Source: Chryseobacterium jejuense
GTDB lineage: Bacteria; Bacteroidota; Bacteroidia; Flavobacteriales; Weeksellaceae
Direction of reading: 5' to 3'
Assembly (NCBI RefSeq): GCF_900100075.1
Contig: NZ_FNEG01000003.1
Coordinates: forward strand, 62,001 to 126,000
Length of the DNA: 64,000 nt
Under the pieces are notes generated by a model, which saw only the letters and a list, made by a program, of their open reading frames with translations, searched no databases and was not told where the DNA came from. The translations under genes were made by a program, and so were the position numbers. The number at the start of each line of letters is the position of its first letter. Within the stretch, counting starts at the first letter, position 1. This document shows positions 22,748-31,916 of the stretch, piece after piece.

Positions 22748-23005
22748 ATGAAAAATTCAGCATTAAAAGGAGCTCTTGGAGCATTAGCCGTAGTAGGTGT
22801 AGCCTTAATCGCTAAAAAAGCAGCACAAAGAAAAAGATTTATCAGAGGTATTTTTGATGAATACGGAATCAAAGAAAAATCCCCTTTCGGATTAGCCGAT
22901 AAGATAAGAGAAATGAATGATGAGGAATATCAGGAACTGAAAGGTAAATTCAAAAAAGAATTCAGTTCAAGATGCTGCAAAAAGGATAATACCTGTGAAG
23001 CATAA
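22748..23005 (+). CDS. Small membrane-anchored protein with Cys-rich tail
   Basis: 85 residues. One hydrophobic N-terminal helix (GALGALAVVGVALIAKKAA), a charged helical middle, and a tail with three Cys (SRCCKKDNTCEA). It is the third gene of the sigma-factor group and shares the plan of helix, charged segment and Cys tail with the gene before it. Not a family I recognise. A very strong terminator follows. Confidence 0.65.
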   Translation: MKNSALKGALGALAVVGVALIAKKAAQRKRFIRGIFDEYGIKEKSPFGLADKIREMNDEEYQELKGKFKKEFSSRCCKKDNTCEA

Positions 23006-23033
23006 AAAGTAAAATACTAAATTGAAATTGTTT

Positions 23034-23077
23034 AATTCGGGCTCGGGAAGCTTTGCTTCCCGAGCCCGAATTTTTTA
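23034..23077 (+). terminator. Very strong terminator of the sigma-factor operon
   Basis: A perfect 17-bp GC-rich stem (23034-23050 with 23056-23072) around a five-base loop, followed by T residues; AT-rich flanks on both sides make it bidirectional. Confidence 0.9.
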
Positions 23078-23161
23078 TTTTACATCTTCCAGCAGAAGAG
23101 TGATACTCTGGATGTATAGAAAATCTGATTATTAAATACTAAATTTGTTTTTCTGTTTAAA

Positions 23162-23821
23162 ATGAACATTATAATGGCTTCAAAAAATATTTTTATTACC
23201 ATATTTACTGTTTTGTCTCTCATTATGTACGGACAGAAATCTGAATTAAAGCAGAAACAATACATTTTCTTCCTGCATAATAAATTCATGGAAGACCATA
23301 CGCTTGATGAAGCACATCCTAAATATGGTATTGTGGAGTATGAAAAAGTTCTTCATCAGTTGAAGGATAGCAGCAGTATTATTCTTTTTGAAAAGAGGAA
23401 GCCCAATACTGATCCGGCTGCATATGCTTTAAAAATAAAGAAACAGATTGCCCGTCTGATAAAAAAAGGGATTAAAGCTGAAAATATTGCAGTTGTTGGA
23501 ACATCTCAAGGTGGCTATATTGCACAATATATTTCCTATTATCTAAAGAATCCGGAGTTGAAATTTGTTTTTATTGGGGCTAGTTTTAAAGATGATTCTT
23601 TGGAAAAAGATCCGGATTTCAAGCTGTATGGGAAAATACTTTCCATTACAGAAAAATCAGATGATGGTCATGTTCCTCTATCTCAGGAACAACGATTCAT
23701 CAGATCGAATATAAAAAATTTTAAAGAGATTGAACTTAATACAGGATTGAATCATGGATTTTTATTCAAAGCTCTTGATGCATGGATAATTCCTACAAAA
23801 GAATGGATTTATGGTAAATAA
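23162..23821 (+). CDS. Exported alpha/beta hydrolase-like protein
   Basis: 219 residues with an N-terminal signal peptide (to about residue 25). The nucleophile elbow is GTSQGG with Ser115, a possible acid is in EKSDDGHVP, and a base His in GLNHGFL (about residue 199). Alpha/beta-hydrolase fold; substrate unknown. Start at 23162 or the ATG four codons on (23174). Confidence 0.75.
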   Translation: MNIIMASKNIFITIFTVLSLIMYGQKSELKQKQYIFFLHNKFMEDHTLDEAHPKYGIVEYEKVLHQLKDSSSIILFEKRKPNTDPAAYALKIKKQIARLIKKGIKAENIAVVGTSQGGYIAQYISYYLKNPELKFVFIGASFKDDSLEKDPDFKLYGKILSITEKSDDGHVPLSQEQRFIRSNIKNFKEIELNTGLNHGFLFKALDAWIIPTKEWIYGK

Positions 23822-23878
23822 ATGAAGAAGTCTATGATCCAACCCCAAACTCATAGTATGAATCCATCTATTTAATTT

Positions 23879-23922
23879 TTGCCACGAATGCACGAATCCT
23901 TTTATTCGTGCATTCGTGGCAA
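23879..23922. repeat. Perfect 19-bp inverted repeat (GCCACGAATGCACGAAT type)
   Basis: 23879-23897 pairs perfectly with 23904-23922 around CCTTTT. This sequence style recurs in Bacteroidota intergenic regions. It lies 58 nt past the hydrolase stop and could also end its transcript, although the T-run is short. Confidence 0.8.
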
Positions 23923-24107
23923 TTTAAAGATATATTTTAGCAATGTTCAATTGTTAGCAGATAAAATCCTAGCGCCTTACAAACATTCAGTTTGCTAATA
24001 CTCTTTGCGTCCTTGCGTTATTCCAACAATTATATCAGGATTTTAAAATAGATGATTAGAACTTATTAATTACAGCTAATACAAAGCAAAAAAGAAAAAT
24101 AAATCCT
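23923..24107. other. Intergenic region before the dnaJ-like gene
   Basis: Contains a CTTTGCGTCCTTGCGTTA-type repeat string and AT-rich sequence; no gene seen. Confidence 0.5.
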
Positions 24108-24115
24108 TATTTTTG
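24108..24115 (+). promoter_or_regulatory. -7 box immediately before the dnaJ-like start
   Basis: TATTTTTG matches TAnnTTTG and ends only 9 nt before the ATG at 24125, so the transcript would be leaderless or nearly so. Confidence 0.4.
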
Positions 24116-24124
24116 TATTGCTCA

Positions 24125-24772
24125 ATGAAAGACTACTACTATTTTCTCGGCATATCTCAGGATGCTTCAGACGAAGACATCAAAAAAGCATATCGAAAGC
24201 TTTCCCTAAAGTATCACCCCGACAAAAATGATAATGATGATTTTTTTGCAGACCGTTTTCGTGAAATTCAGGAAGCATATGAAACATTGAGTGATTCTGC
24301 AAGAAGAAAAAGCTATGACCGGAACTTAGAAAGCCATCAGAGAAGTTTCAGATATAATATTCCGCCTGCTATAAAGACTTTTACAGCCAATAAAATTCAC
24401 GCAAAAAAAGGAGAGGAGATTATCATCAGCTGGCAGACAAGCAATGCTGATGTGGTGAAGGTTCTGCCTTTTGGACTTGAAAAACCTTATGGAGAAAGGG
24501 TCTTTAAGATCACAGAATTTAAAGACGGGAAGTTTCAGTTATTGCTTCATGCAACAAATTCGTTATTGCATAAAACCGTAGTGCAAGGGATTACGATCAC
24601 TGAGGTTTTTGAAAATGATACTGAAAAATTCAAAAATACGGTGGATGAAATGTTTAAGCCACAACCCAGTACTGCAGTGAACAAAACGGGGCAGCCTAAA
24701 ATTGTTATGCTGTTTTGGGGAGTTATTATTCTGGCGGTTGCCTTATACTTCCTGATTAAGGAATTGTTTTAA
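24125..24772 (+). CDS. DnaJ-domain protein with C-terminal membrane anchor
   Basis: 215 residues. The J domain (1-65) has the HPD motif at 31-33 (LKYHPDKND). A middle beta-rich segment (about 75-155, starting [19 protein letters not shown]) looks Ig-like. A C-terminal helix ([17 protein letters not shown]) would anchor it in the membrane. It has no zinc-finger or client-binding domain of classical DnaJ, so it is a specialised J-protein that recruits DnaK to an unknown site. The ATG at 24125 is preferred over an upstream alternative start. Confidence 0.88.
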   Translation: MKDYYYFLGISQDASDEDIKKAYRKLSLKYHPDKNDNDDFFADRFREIQEAYETLSDSARRKSYDRNLESHQRSFRYNIPPAIKTFTANKIHAKKGEEIIISWQTSNADVVKVLPFGLEKPYGERVFKITEFKDGKFQLLLHATNSLLHKTVVQGITITEVFENDTEKFKNTVDEMFKPQPSTAVNKTGQPKIVMLFWGVIILAVALYFLIKELF

Positions 24773-24921
24773 GCCATTTTTTTCCTTCCCGGGCACTTCT
24801 TACATCTTTTCCCTTTCTTGAATTTCTTGCAGCAGGATTTCTTTTCACAGAACATCTCTTCATTATTGAATGCAAACACAGGAGCCAAAGGCGGAACTTT
24901 AAATGGGACAATCATATTCAT
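24769..24921 (-). CDS. Small Cys/Lys-rich protein
   Basis: A 50-residue reading frame on the minus strand, convergent with and overlapping the dnaJ-like gene by 4 nt. It begins [20 protein letters not shown] and ends with a dense Cys/Lys tail ([17 protein letters not shown], then [10 protein letters not shown]). Four Cys after residue 30 plus Cys25 could bind a metal. The overlap at both stops, the clean start and the strongly biased composition support a real gene. I do not know a function. Confidence 0.6.
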   Translation of the reverse strand: MNMIVPFKVPPLAPVFAFNNEEMFCEKKSCCKKFKKGKRCKKCPGRKKMA

Positions 24922-25408
24922 GTTGCAAATATATTAATTTAGAATAAATATAATTAATAAAATTTCATAAAATTCTTTAAACCTGATGAATAGCTATTTT
25001 TATTCTGATTTATAATATCAGATTCCGTGAAAGTAGGCGTGGAACAGAAGGAATATTTAGCAGATTTAAAGGCTGAAGATTGTTTTTTTTATTAAACTGT
25101 AAATTACATAAAGCATAGCCTCTGACAAATTTCATGATATTCTTACAAAAACAATAAAGTTGATGAATAAGTACTGTTTGTATTTCCTGATTACTCTCAT
25201 TCAATTTGAGTTTTCTTGCTTATTGAATCGATTTTTAATGATTATTCGACTATTTTATTAATAAGGAATAGGTGAAATTGTTGATTATTATTTATAAAAT
25301 TAATATAATTAGTGTTTAAAATAAATAAAACCTTTACGGTCGATTGGTAAAAGCGAATTGTATTATGATAACTGAACTTAATAGTGAATTATCAATGGAT
25401 TTAGACTG
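24922..25408. other. AT-rich region upstream of gcvP
   Basis: No gene is supported here. A 64-codon minus-strand frame (25010-25204) lacks protein-like composition. Confidence 0.5.
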
Positions 25409-25439
25409 TTGTACAATCGTGTAAAAAATTGTAATTTTA
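25409..25439 (+). promoter_or_regulatory. Promoter of gcvP
   Basis: TTG at 25409-25411 and TAATTTTA at 25432-25439 (one mismatch to TAnnTTTG) are separated by 20 nt, the Bacteroidota -33/-7 spacing. It lies about 35 nt before the gcvP ATG. Confidence 0.5.
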
Positions 25440-25474
25440 CCCATCTTTTTACAAACAAAATCTAATAAATAAAA

Positions 25475-28333
25475 ATGAATACAGAACAGTTTGTGAGCCG
25501 TCACATTTCCCTAAATGAAGCCGATAAACAGGCGATGTTGGAAAAACTTGGCGTTTCTAGTATTGAAGAGTTAATTTCTCAGACCATTCCTTCTTCTATC
25601 CGTTTAGAAAAAGATCTTGAGATCTCAGATGCACTTTCGGAGTACGAAATGCTAAACCATTCTAAGGAGCTGGCATCAAAAAATACCGATTATACAAGTT
25701 ATATTGGTTTCGGATACCACAATACACTTTTACCATCAGCAATTCAGAGAAATATCTTTGAAAATCCAAGCTGGTATACTGCATATACTCCGTATCAGGC
25801 TGAAATTGCACAAGGAAGATTAGAAGCTCTTCTTAATTTCCAGACTGTAGTATGTGATCTTACAGGTTTTGGTCTTGCTAATGCTTCTTTGTTGGATGAA
25901 TCTACTGCGGCAGCTGAAGCAATGCACATGTTCTTCAACAACAGAACTAAAGATCAGAAGAAAGGTGAAGCTAATAAATTCTTTATCTCTGACCTTGTAT
26001 TGCCTCAAACAATCTCTGTATTGAAAACTAAGGCAGAAGGATTAGGAATCGAAGTGGTTGTAGGAGACCACAAGACCCATGCATTTGATGCATCTTATTA
26101 TGGGGTGTTATTACAATATCCTGGTAAAAACGGAATTGTTCTGGATTATACGGAGAACATCGTAGACTATAAAAAATTAGACCTTCAGGTAGCTGTAGCT
26201 TGTGATCCAATGGCATTGGTGAAATTGAAATCACCGGCTGAAATGGGTGCTGACTGTGCCGTAGGTACTTCACAAAGATTTGGTATTCCATTAGGATATG
26301 GAGGTCCTCACGCAGCATTCTTTGCTTGTAGAGAAGAATATAAAAGAGATATTCCTGGAAGAATCATTGGTGTTTCTCAGGATATGTATGGAAAACGCGC
26401 ATTAAGAATGGCGTTACAGACAAGAGAACAGCATATCAAGAGAGAGAAGGCAACTTCTAACATCTGTACTGCTCAGGTTCTTTTAGCGGTAATGGCTGGG
26501 ATGTATGCTGTGTACCATGGTCCAAAAGGATTAAACTATATTGCTGACCAAATTCACTTTAAAGCAAATGCTTTGAAAGGAGGTCTTGCTGCATTAGGAT
26601 ATCAGGTAGTAGAAGAGCCAATCTTCGATACCGTGAAAATTACAATGACTGAAGATGAGAAAGCAAGATTAGTAAGATTGATGCTTGATCACAGACTTAA
26701 CCTTAACTACTTCACAGAAGGTGTGGTAAGTATTGCAATTAACGAAAGTACTACATTAGAGAAATTAAACTATCTGATGGCTTCTTTCGCTCAGTTCAAA
26801 GACAAGCAGACTTTCAAATTAGAAATTAAAGAAGGATACAGTATTCCTGAAGAAAACCTTAGAAAGGACGAAATTCTTACAGAAGCAGTATTCAACAAAT
26901 ACCATACGGAAACTGAATTGATGCGTTATATCAAGCGTCTTGAGAGAAAAGATTTATCATTGACGCATTCAATGATTTCTTTAGGATCTTGTACGATGAA
27001 ATTAAATGCTGCTACTCAAATGCTTCCACTTTCATGGGCAGATTGGGGGAGTGTACACCCATTTGTACCGGTAGATCAGGCTGGAGGATATCAGCAGATG
27101 ATTGCAGAACTTGAAAAAGATCTTGCTGAAATCACTGGTTTCGCTGGAACTTCATTACAACCAAACTCTGGAGCTCAGGGAGAATATGCAGGATTAATGG
27201 TTATCAGAGAATACCATATCTCAAGAGGAGATCACCACAGAAATGTAGTATTGATTCCTCAGTCTGCACACGGAACTAATCCAGCTTCTGCTGCCATGGC
27301 AGGAATGAAAATCGTAGTCGTTAAAAACCTTGAAAATGGGGAAATCGATTTCGAAGATCTTAAAGCTAAAACAGAATTACATTCAGCAAACTTATCTGCT
27401 GTAATGATTACATATCCGTCTACTTACGGATTCTTTGATGCAAACATCAAGGAAATTACAAACCTAATCCACGAGCACGGAGGACAGGTGTACATGGATG
27501 GTGCCAACATGAACGCTCAGGTAGGATTTACAAGTCCAGGAAACATTGGAGCAGACGTTTGTCACCTTAACCTTCACAAAACTTTTGCAATTCCTCACGG
27601 AGGTGGAGGTCCTGGAGTAGGTCCAATTTGTGTTGCTAAGCACTTGGTACCATTCCTTCCTTCCAATGCGAACATTAAAATCGGAACTAAAGAAGCTATC
27701 GACGGTATTTCTGCAGCACCTTACGGTTCAGGATTGATCCTAAACATTTCTTATGCTTACATCAAAATGTTAGGAACAGACGGATTGAAAAAAGCTACAG
27801 GACATGCGATCATGAATGCTAACTACCTTAAAGTAATTTTAGCTGAGCATTTCCCAATTTTATATTCAAACGAAAACGGAAGAGTTGCTCACGAATGTAT
27901 CGTAGATTTCCGTCAGTTCAAATCTTTAGGAATTGAAGTAGCTGATGTGGCGAAGAGATTAATGGACTATGGATTCCATGCTCCTACAGTTTCTTTCCCA
28001 GTGGCAGGAACGTTGATGATTGAGCCTACAGAATCTGAAAGCAAATCTGAAATTGATCGTTTTGCAGAAGCTTTAATCTCTATCAAACACGAAATTGATG
28101 AGATTGCTAACGGACAGGCTGATCAGGCAAACAATGTATTGAAAAACGCTCCTCACACAGAACAATTGGTAATCTCTGATTCTTGGGATAAACCATACAG
28201 CAGAGAAAAGGCAGCTTATCCGCTAGAGTGGGTAAGAGACCACAAATTCTTCGCTTCTGTATCAAGAGTAGATGAAGCTTACGGAGACAGAAACTTAGTA
28301 TGTACTTGTGAGCCAATTGAAGCTTATATGTAA
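25475..28333 (+). CDS. gcvP: Glycine dehydrogenase (decarboxylating), P-protein
   Basis: P-protein of the glycine cleavage system: PLP-dependent decarboxylation of glycine and transfer of the aminomethyl group to the lipoyl H-protein. At 952 residues it is the fused, single-chain form. The PLP lysine is Lys702 in LNLHKTFAIPHGGGGPGVGP. The duplicated PLP-fold halves are both complete. Other glycine cleavage genes are not in the window. Well-defined promoter and terminator. Confidence 0.96.
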   Translation: MNTEQFVSRHISLNEADKQAMLEKLGVSSIEELISQTIPSSIRLEKDLEISDALSEYEMLNHSKELASKNTDYTSYIGFGYHNTLLPSAIQRNIFENPSWYTAYTPYQAEIAQGRLEALLNFQTVVCDLTGFGLANASLLDESTAAAEAMHMFFNNRTKDQKKGEANKFFISDLVLPQTISVLKTKAEGLGIEVVVGDHKTHAFDASYYGVLLQYPGKNGIVLDYTENIVDYKKLDLQVAVACDPMALVKLKSPAEMGADCAVGTSQRFGIPLGYGGPHAAFFACREEYKRDIPGRIIGVSQDMYGKRALRMALQTREQHIKREKATSNICTAQVLLAVMAGMYAVYHGPKGLNYIADQIHFKANALKGGLAALGYQVVEEPIFDTVKITMTEDEKARLVRLMLDHRLNLNYFTEGVVSIAINESTTLEKLNYLMASFAQFKDKQTFKLEIKEGYSIPEENLRKDEILTEAVFNKYHTETELMRYIKRLERKDLSLTHSMISLGSCTMKLNAATQMLPLSWADWGSVHPFVPVDQAGGYQQMIAELEKDLAEITGFAGTSLQPNSGAQGEYAGLMVIREYHISRGDHHRNVVLIPQSAHGTNPASAAMAGMKIVVVKNLENGEIDFEDLKAKTELHSANLSAVMITYPSTYGFFDANIKEITNLIHEHGGQVYMDGANMNAQVGFTSPGNIGADVCHLNLHKTFAIPHGGGGPGVGPICVAKHLVPFLPSNANIKIGTKEAIDGISAAPYGSGLILNISYAYIKMLGTDGLKKATGHAIMNANYLKVILAEHFPILYSNENGRVAHECIVDFRQFKSLGIEVADVAKRLMDYGFHAPTVSFPVAGTLMIEPTESESKSEIDRFAEALISIKHEIDEIANGQADQANNVLKNAPHTEQLVISDSWDKPYSREKAAYPLEWVRDHKFFASVSRVDEAYGDRNLVCTCEPIEAYM

Positions 28334-28356
28334 TTAGAATTTTTTCTAGATATAAC

Positions 28357-28390
28357 AAATCCCTTTCAGTAATGAGAGGGATTTTTGTTT
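28357..28390 (+). terminator. Terminator after gcvP
   Basis: AAATCCCTTTCA pairs with TGAGAGGGATTT (one T-G pair), followed by T-rich sequence. Confidence 0.8.
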
Positions 28391-28395
28391 TTATC

Positions 28396-28424
28396 GTCAT
28401 TGCGAGCAAAGCGAAGCCATCTCA
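28396..28424. repeat. Dispersed repeat fragment (GTCATTGCGAGC type)
   Basis: CGTCATTGCGAGCAAAGCGA followed by AGCCATCTC; relative of the copy at 21246. Confidence 0.6.
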
Positions 28425-28468
28425 AAACTGAATGCTTTTCTGCAATTTTATCTATGACCAAACTAAAT

Positions 28469-28500
28469 ATAAAAAGCCTCCCAAAAATTGAGAGGCTCTT
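28469..28500 (-). terminator. Terminator after the 57-residue lipoprotein gene
   Basis: AGAGCCTC on the minus strand pairs with GAGGCTTT around CAATTTTTGG-type sequence, followed by T on the minus strand. It lies 19 nt past the small gene's stop. Confidence 0.7.
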
Positions 28501-28518
28501 TGTGTTATATTTATTTTG

Positions 28519-28692
28519 TTATCTTCTCTTATAGCTGTAAGCCACCAAAATGGCTACTCCCATAGTAAGAACGGTGATCATTGAAATGGTTTCAATGGAG
28601 ATTCCACTTTTCATCTGTGTGTTTTCTTTTTCACATGAATAAAAGAATAATACTGTCAATAGTAGACAGCCCGATAGTAATTTTCTAATCAT
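28519..28692 (-). CDS. Small lipoprotein/membrane protein
   Basis: 57 residues on the minus strand. It opens with a lipoprotein-like signal (MIRKLLSGCLLLTVLFFYSC), then a short polar stretch, then a membrane helix (ISMITVLTMGVAILVAYSYK) and a basic end KRR. Clean start, stop and downstream terminator support it. Similar one-helix small proteins occur in flavobacteria, but the role is unknown. Confidence 0.65.
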   Translation of the reverse strand: MIRKLLSGCLLLTVLFFYSCEKENTQMKSGISIETISMITVLTMGVAILVAYSYKRR

Positions 28693-28797
28693 AATTGCAT
28701 TTGTTTGGTTATTAATGTTTTATAATCAAAAAGTATACCGATTTTGTGGACTAAATAAAAAGATGTTTTAAAGAAGGTTAATTGACACTAAGAATCT

Positions 28798-29529
28798 TTA
28801 TTTTTCTTCATTCCAATAATAGCTATCCGGGTAGATTCTTGCTCCAAATACAGCGGTTCCGACGCGTACAATGGTGGCACCTTCTTCTATGGCAGTTTCA
28901 AGATCTCCGCTCATGCCCATAGAAAGTTCGTTCATTTCTACGTTGGGGATATTTTCTCGGATGATTTCCTGTTGGAGTTTTTTAAGAATTTTAAAGCATA
29001 GTCTTACCTTTTCTGTTTCTGCACTGAACAGTCCAATGGTCATTAAACCTTTGATTCGTAATGTAGAGAATTCTGAAACTTTTCTGGTTAGTTCAATAGC
29101 TTCATTGGGATTTATTCCAAACTTACTTTCTTCATTGGAAGTATTTACCTGAATCAAAACCTCAAGGGTTTTATTTTCAGCAGAAAGCCTTTGATGAAGT
29201 TTCTCTGCCAGTTCTAAACGATCTAATGATTGTAGACAGGTGACATCGTATTTCAGAATATCTTTGATTTTATTGGTTTGAAGGTGCCCAATAAAGTGAT
29301 TATTATGAAGAGTTTCCTTCAGGTCTTCATATTTCTCCTTCAGCTCCTGAACTTTATTTTCTGCAATTAAGGTCTGTCCGTTTTCCAGAGCGATTTTAAT
29401 ACGTTCTGCAGGAACCGTTTTAGTGGCCAGCAAAAGTTTAACTTCATCAGAATTTCTTCCCGCTTTTTCACAGGCATTTTGGATTCTGGTATTGATGACT
29501 TTCAGGTTGTGAAGGATGTCTTCTTTCAT
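28798..29529 (-). CDS. YggS-family pyridoxal-phosphate homeostasis protein
   Basis: PLP-binding protein that buffers free PLP and affects amino-acid metabolism; no enzymatic activity is known. 243 residues, TIM-barrel of the alanine-racemase fold-type. PLP-lysine Lys37 in LLLATKTVP, with family segments IGHLQTNKIKDI and the C-terminal MGMSGDLETAIEEGATIVRV. Its start overlaps the upstream AAA-ATPase gene by 4 nt. Confidence 0.93.
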   Translation of the reverse strand: MKEDILHNLKVINTRIQNACEKAGRNSDEVKLLLATKTVPAERIKIALENGQTLIAENKVQELKEKYEDLKETLHNNHFIGHLQTNKIKDILKYDVTCLQSLDRLELAEKLHQRLSAENKTLEVLIQVNTSNEESKFGINPNEAIELTRKVSEFSTLRIKGLMTIGLFSAETEKVRLCFKILKKLQQEIIRENIPNVEMNELSMGMSGDLETAIEEGATIVRVGTAVFGARIYPDSYYWNEEK

Positions 29530-30245
29530 GATTGAATGGTTTCTTTGGCTTCCAGCTTCTGAATCAAAGCTGTTTTTACCACTGTTAAAGCATGGTCTTT
29601 AGCTTCTGCAAAAGAAATGGAGTACTTCCTTTCAATAGTCCTCATATCTTCCGGAAACCCACTAAGAAGAGTGTCATAGAAAGTATCCAGAAACTCATTA
29701 GAAGGCATTTCGTAATTGATTCTAAGCTGAAAACGTCTCAGCAGAGCAGTATCAATAATCTCCGGATGATTGGTAGCACACAGTAACAGTGCATTTTCCG
29801 GATAATAATCAATAAGTTGGAGTAATGTGTTTACCAGCCTTCTCATTTCACCAACATCCTTATCATCACTTCCTCTTGCTTTTCCAATCTGATCCAGTTC
29901 ATCAAGGAATAGAACTGATCTTTCCCTTGCAGCTTTATCAAATATCATTTTAATATTCTGAGAAGTTTCACCGATTCTGGAGGAAACAATATTGCTTAAA
30001 TTGAGAATGATAATGTTTTTTCCAAGAGCATTGGCAATGGCTTTTGCCGTCATTGTTTTTCCACATCCTGAGCTTCCCTGAAGAAGGATCTTATGATTCA
30101 CCGGAAGTCCATATTCCTGAAGTTCCTTGCTGTAAGTATGCTCCTTAATAAGCTGTACAAGCTGATCTCTGTTGTTTTTATTAAGAAATACATCGTTAAG
30201 GACTACTTGTTCTTTATCCTGAATAATAAGATTGTACAGATTCAT
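29526..30245 (-). CDS. Small AAA-family ATPase
   Basis: 239 residues, one AAA module. Walker A GSSGCGKT (57-64), Walker B VLFLDELDQIG (111-121), sensor-1 Asn159 in ATNH, and arginine-finger candidates Arg170/Arg171 in LLRRFQLR. It resembles Spastin/FtsH-like AAA cores but has no peptidase or membrane domain. It overlaps yggS by 4 nt (ATGA), so they are coupled, an unexpected pairing for a PLP protein. Substrate unknown. Confidence 0.88.
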   Translation of the reverse strand: MNLYNLIIQDKEQVVLNDVFLNKNNRDQLVQLIKEHTYSKELQEYGLPVNHKILLQGSSGCGKTMTAKAIANALGKNIIILNLSNIVSSRIGETSQNIKMIFDKAARERSVLFLDELDQIGKARGSDDKDVGEMRRLVNTLLQLIDYYPENALLLCATNHPEIIDTALLRRFQLRINYEMPSNEFLDTFYDTLLSGFPEDMRTIERKYSISFAEAKDHALTVVKTALIQKLEAKETIQS

Positions 30246-30273
30246 AATGACTATTAATGGTTCTTGAATCTAA

Positions 30274-30281
30274 CAAAGATA
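30274..30281 (-). promoter_or_regulatory. Candidate -7 box for the AAA/yggS pair
   Basis: Minus-strand TATCTTTG matches TAnnTTTG, 29 nt before the AAA start. Confidence 0.35.
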
Positions 30282-30884
30282 AGGCTTTATTGAATGTCGT
30301 AAAGCATCCTGATTGATAATAACCAGCTAGGCCAGAAGAGAAAATTAAAGAGTACAATGTAGATGAGATAGTAGAGAAGGATAATGAGTATAGTGGTATT
30401 TTGCACTAACGGGAATGAAATTTGACGCAAAGTTTTTATGACTATGACGTTGTATTTATAAGTCAGCAAAGACGGAATCAATGAATTGATTCTTTCTAAG
30501 GACTGCATGTTCATATAGCTTCTTCAGCGGCGAAACCGCCATCTTAGCATCCTAAAGTAAAGTGCCAGAATGATTAGAACTTTGCGTTTGAAAAAAATAA
30601 GAATCTAATTTTTTAAGGAAGAAATTCATATCTACTTGACTGGCTGTAAATTTTGTAGATAATCCTTTATTGACATCTTAAAAGGTACATAAACAAAAAT
30701 AAATCCGAACTAATGCTCGGATTTATCATTTGGATATTAAAATTTGTTATGAAACTAAGATCTTTTTGTTTATGTTTTTGGGCCCTTTTACCGCATTGGT
30801 AAAAGAGCAATCTGATTTCTCAGAGTAAAAACATAAAACAATATAATTAGTATAGTTTTGCTATAGGCTTATTTATTTTAATGA

Positions 30885-30965
30885 TTAGTTTCTTTCTCTT
30901 CTTACTGTCATGAAATATGATGAGAATACTACTAAACATGTTGCGATACCGATATAAGTTACCAT
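30885..30965 (-). CDS. Possible 26-residue single-helix membrane peptide
   Basis: MVTYIGIATCLVVFSSYFMT followed by VRRERN: a clean hydrophobic helix with a short basic tail, in the style of known tiny membrane proteins. It sits inside a 1.27-kb gap otherwise without genes. Length alone gives little statistical support, so this remains a candidate. Confidence 0.4.
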   Translation of the reverse strand: MVTYIGIATCLVVFSSYFMTVRRERN

Positions 30966-31490
30966 TTTGTATTATTTTTAATTATTTGACTTTTTTTTAT
31001 CAATCTTTCAATTGCAATATTACAGCTTTCAAATCACGTGCCAAAGCAAATCACTATGATGTATATCAGTGTGTTATAGGGGTTTTATTTAAATTTTAAG
31101 AAATTTTTTGTTTACATTTTGTTAATGTATTATTGTGAATTTATTAATACATTTATTGTTCTGTCTTTAAAAAAATGTAAAAATGTTAACCGTTTGCAGA
31201 CTTATATATTGGACTTGATAAAACAAACAATAAATAATGCTTTGCATAACACTGTCGTGGAATGATAGATTGAGGGGTGAATTTTCAGCGTGAATTTAAT
31301 TTCTATGTTAAGAAAATTTATTTTTATCGCTGATTTTTGCGTTGAATTTTTTCGTCAGTTGTCAAATTCTATGACATTCTTGTTATGTCAGAATTAAAAA
31401 TTCATGTCTTCTTTGTCAGTTTTATTAGGGTAAAAAAAAGAAACACAGAAGTTATGGAGAAACTTTTTAGGAACAGGGTAGAGGTTTTAT

Positions 31491-31498
31491 TATTTTTG
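31491..31498 (+). promoter_or_regulatory. -7 box for the SMR gene
   Basis: TATTTTTG, a perfect TAnnTTTG match, 15 nt before the ATG, leaving a leader of only a few bases. Confidence 0.4.
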
Positions 31499-31513
31499 CA
31501 TAAATAATACTTT

Positions 31514-31849
31514 ATGGGACGCAGTTATCTTTTTTTGGCTTTGGCTATTGTATTTGAAATCATAGCCACAACCTTTCTGAAAAAATCAGAAGAGTTTTCT
31601 AAGCTGTGGCCCTCTGTTGTTACGATAATAGGGTATGCCTTCGCCTTCTATTTTTTAAGTCTGAGCCTTCGTCAGATTCCTGTTGGAATTACCTATGCCA
31701 TCTGGTCTGGAGTGGGAATCGTTTTCATTACTATAATTGGAGTAGTAGCATTCAAGCAGGTTCCGGATCTGCCTGCCATTATCGGAATCGCACTCATTAT
31801 TATCGGAGTCATTGTAATTAATGTGTTTTCAAAGATGGGTACCCATTAA
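31514..31849 (+). CDS. SMR-family multidrug efflux protein
   Basis: 111 residues, four membrane helices. The essential membrane-embedded Glu is Glu15 (LAIVFEIIATTFLKKS), matching EmrE Glu14. The segment PVGITYAIWSGVGIVFITII fits the QacE/EmrE group. It would exchange protons for cationic drugs as a dual-topology dimer. It stands alone with a near-leaderless promoter. Confidence 0.92.
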   Translation: MGRSYLFLALAIVFEIIATTFLKKSEEFSKLWPSVVTIIGYAFAFYFLSLSLRQIPVGITYAIWSGVGIVFITIIGVVAFKQVPDLPAIIGIALIIIGVIVINVFSKMGTH

Positions 31850-31916
31850 TATCCGGTGACAGTATTTAAAGCCATTTATCAATTATCGTTCATCTCCATT
31901 ATTTCAACGGTATTAC

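Larger units (their letters stand above)
30246..31513. other. Long intergenic region (1.27 kb)
   Basis: Holds one possible 26-codon gene on the minus strand (30885-30965), a hairpin AAATCCGA/TCGGATTT (30706-30729), a dyad CTTTTACC/GGTAAAAG (30785-30805) and -7 boxes for its flanking genes. Nothing else gene-like was seen; unusually long for this compact genome. Confidence 0.5.

Noticed and set aside
25010..25204. 64-codon minus frame upstream of gcvP
   Set aside because: No start context, composition of non-coding AT-rich DNA, no family features.
30917..31099. 60-codon + strand frame in the long intergenic region
   Set aside because: Low-complexity composition and antisense to the better 26-codon candidate.
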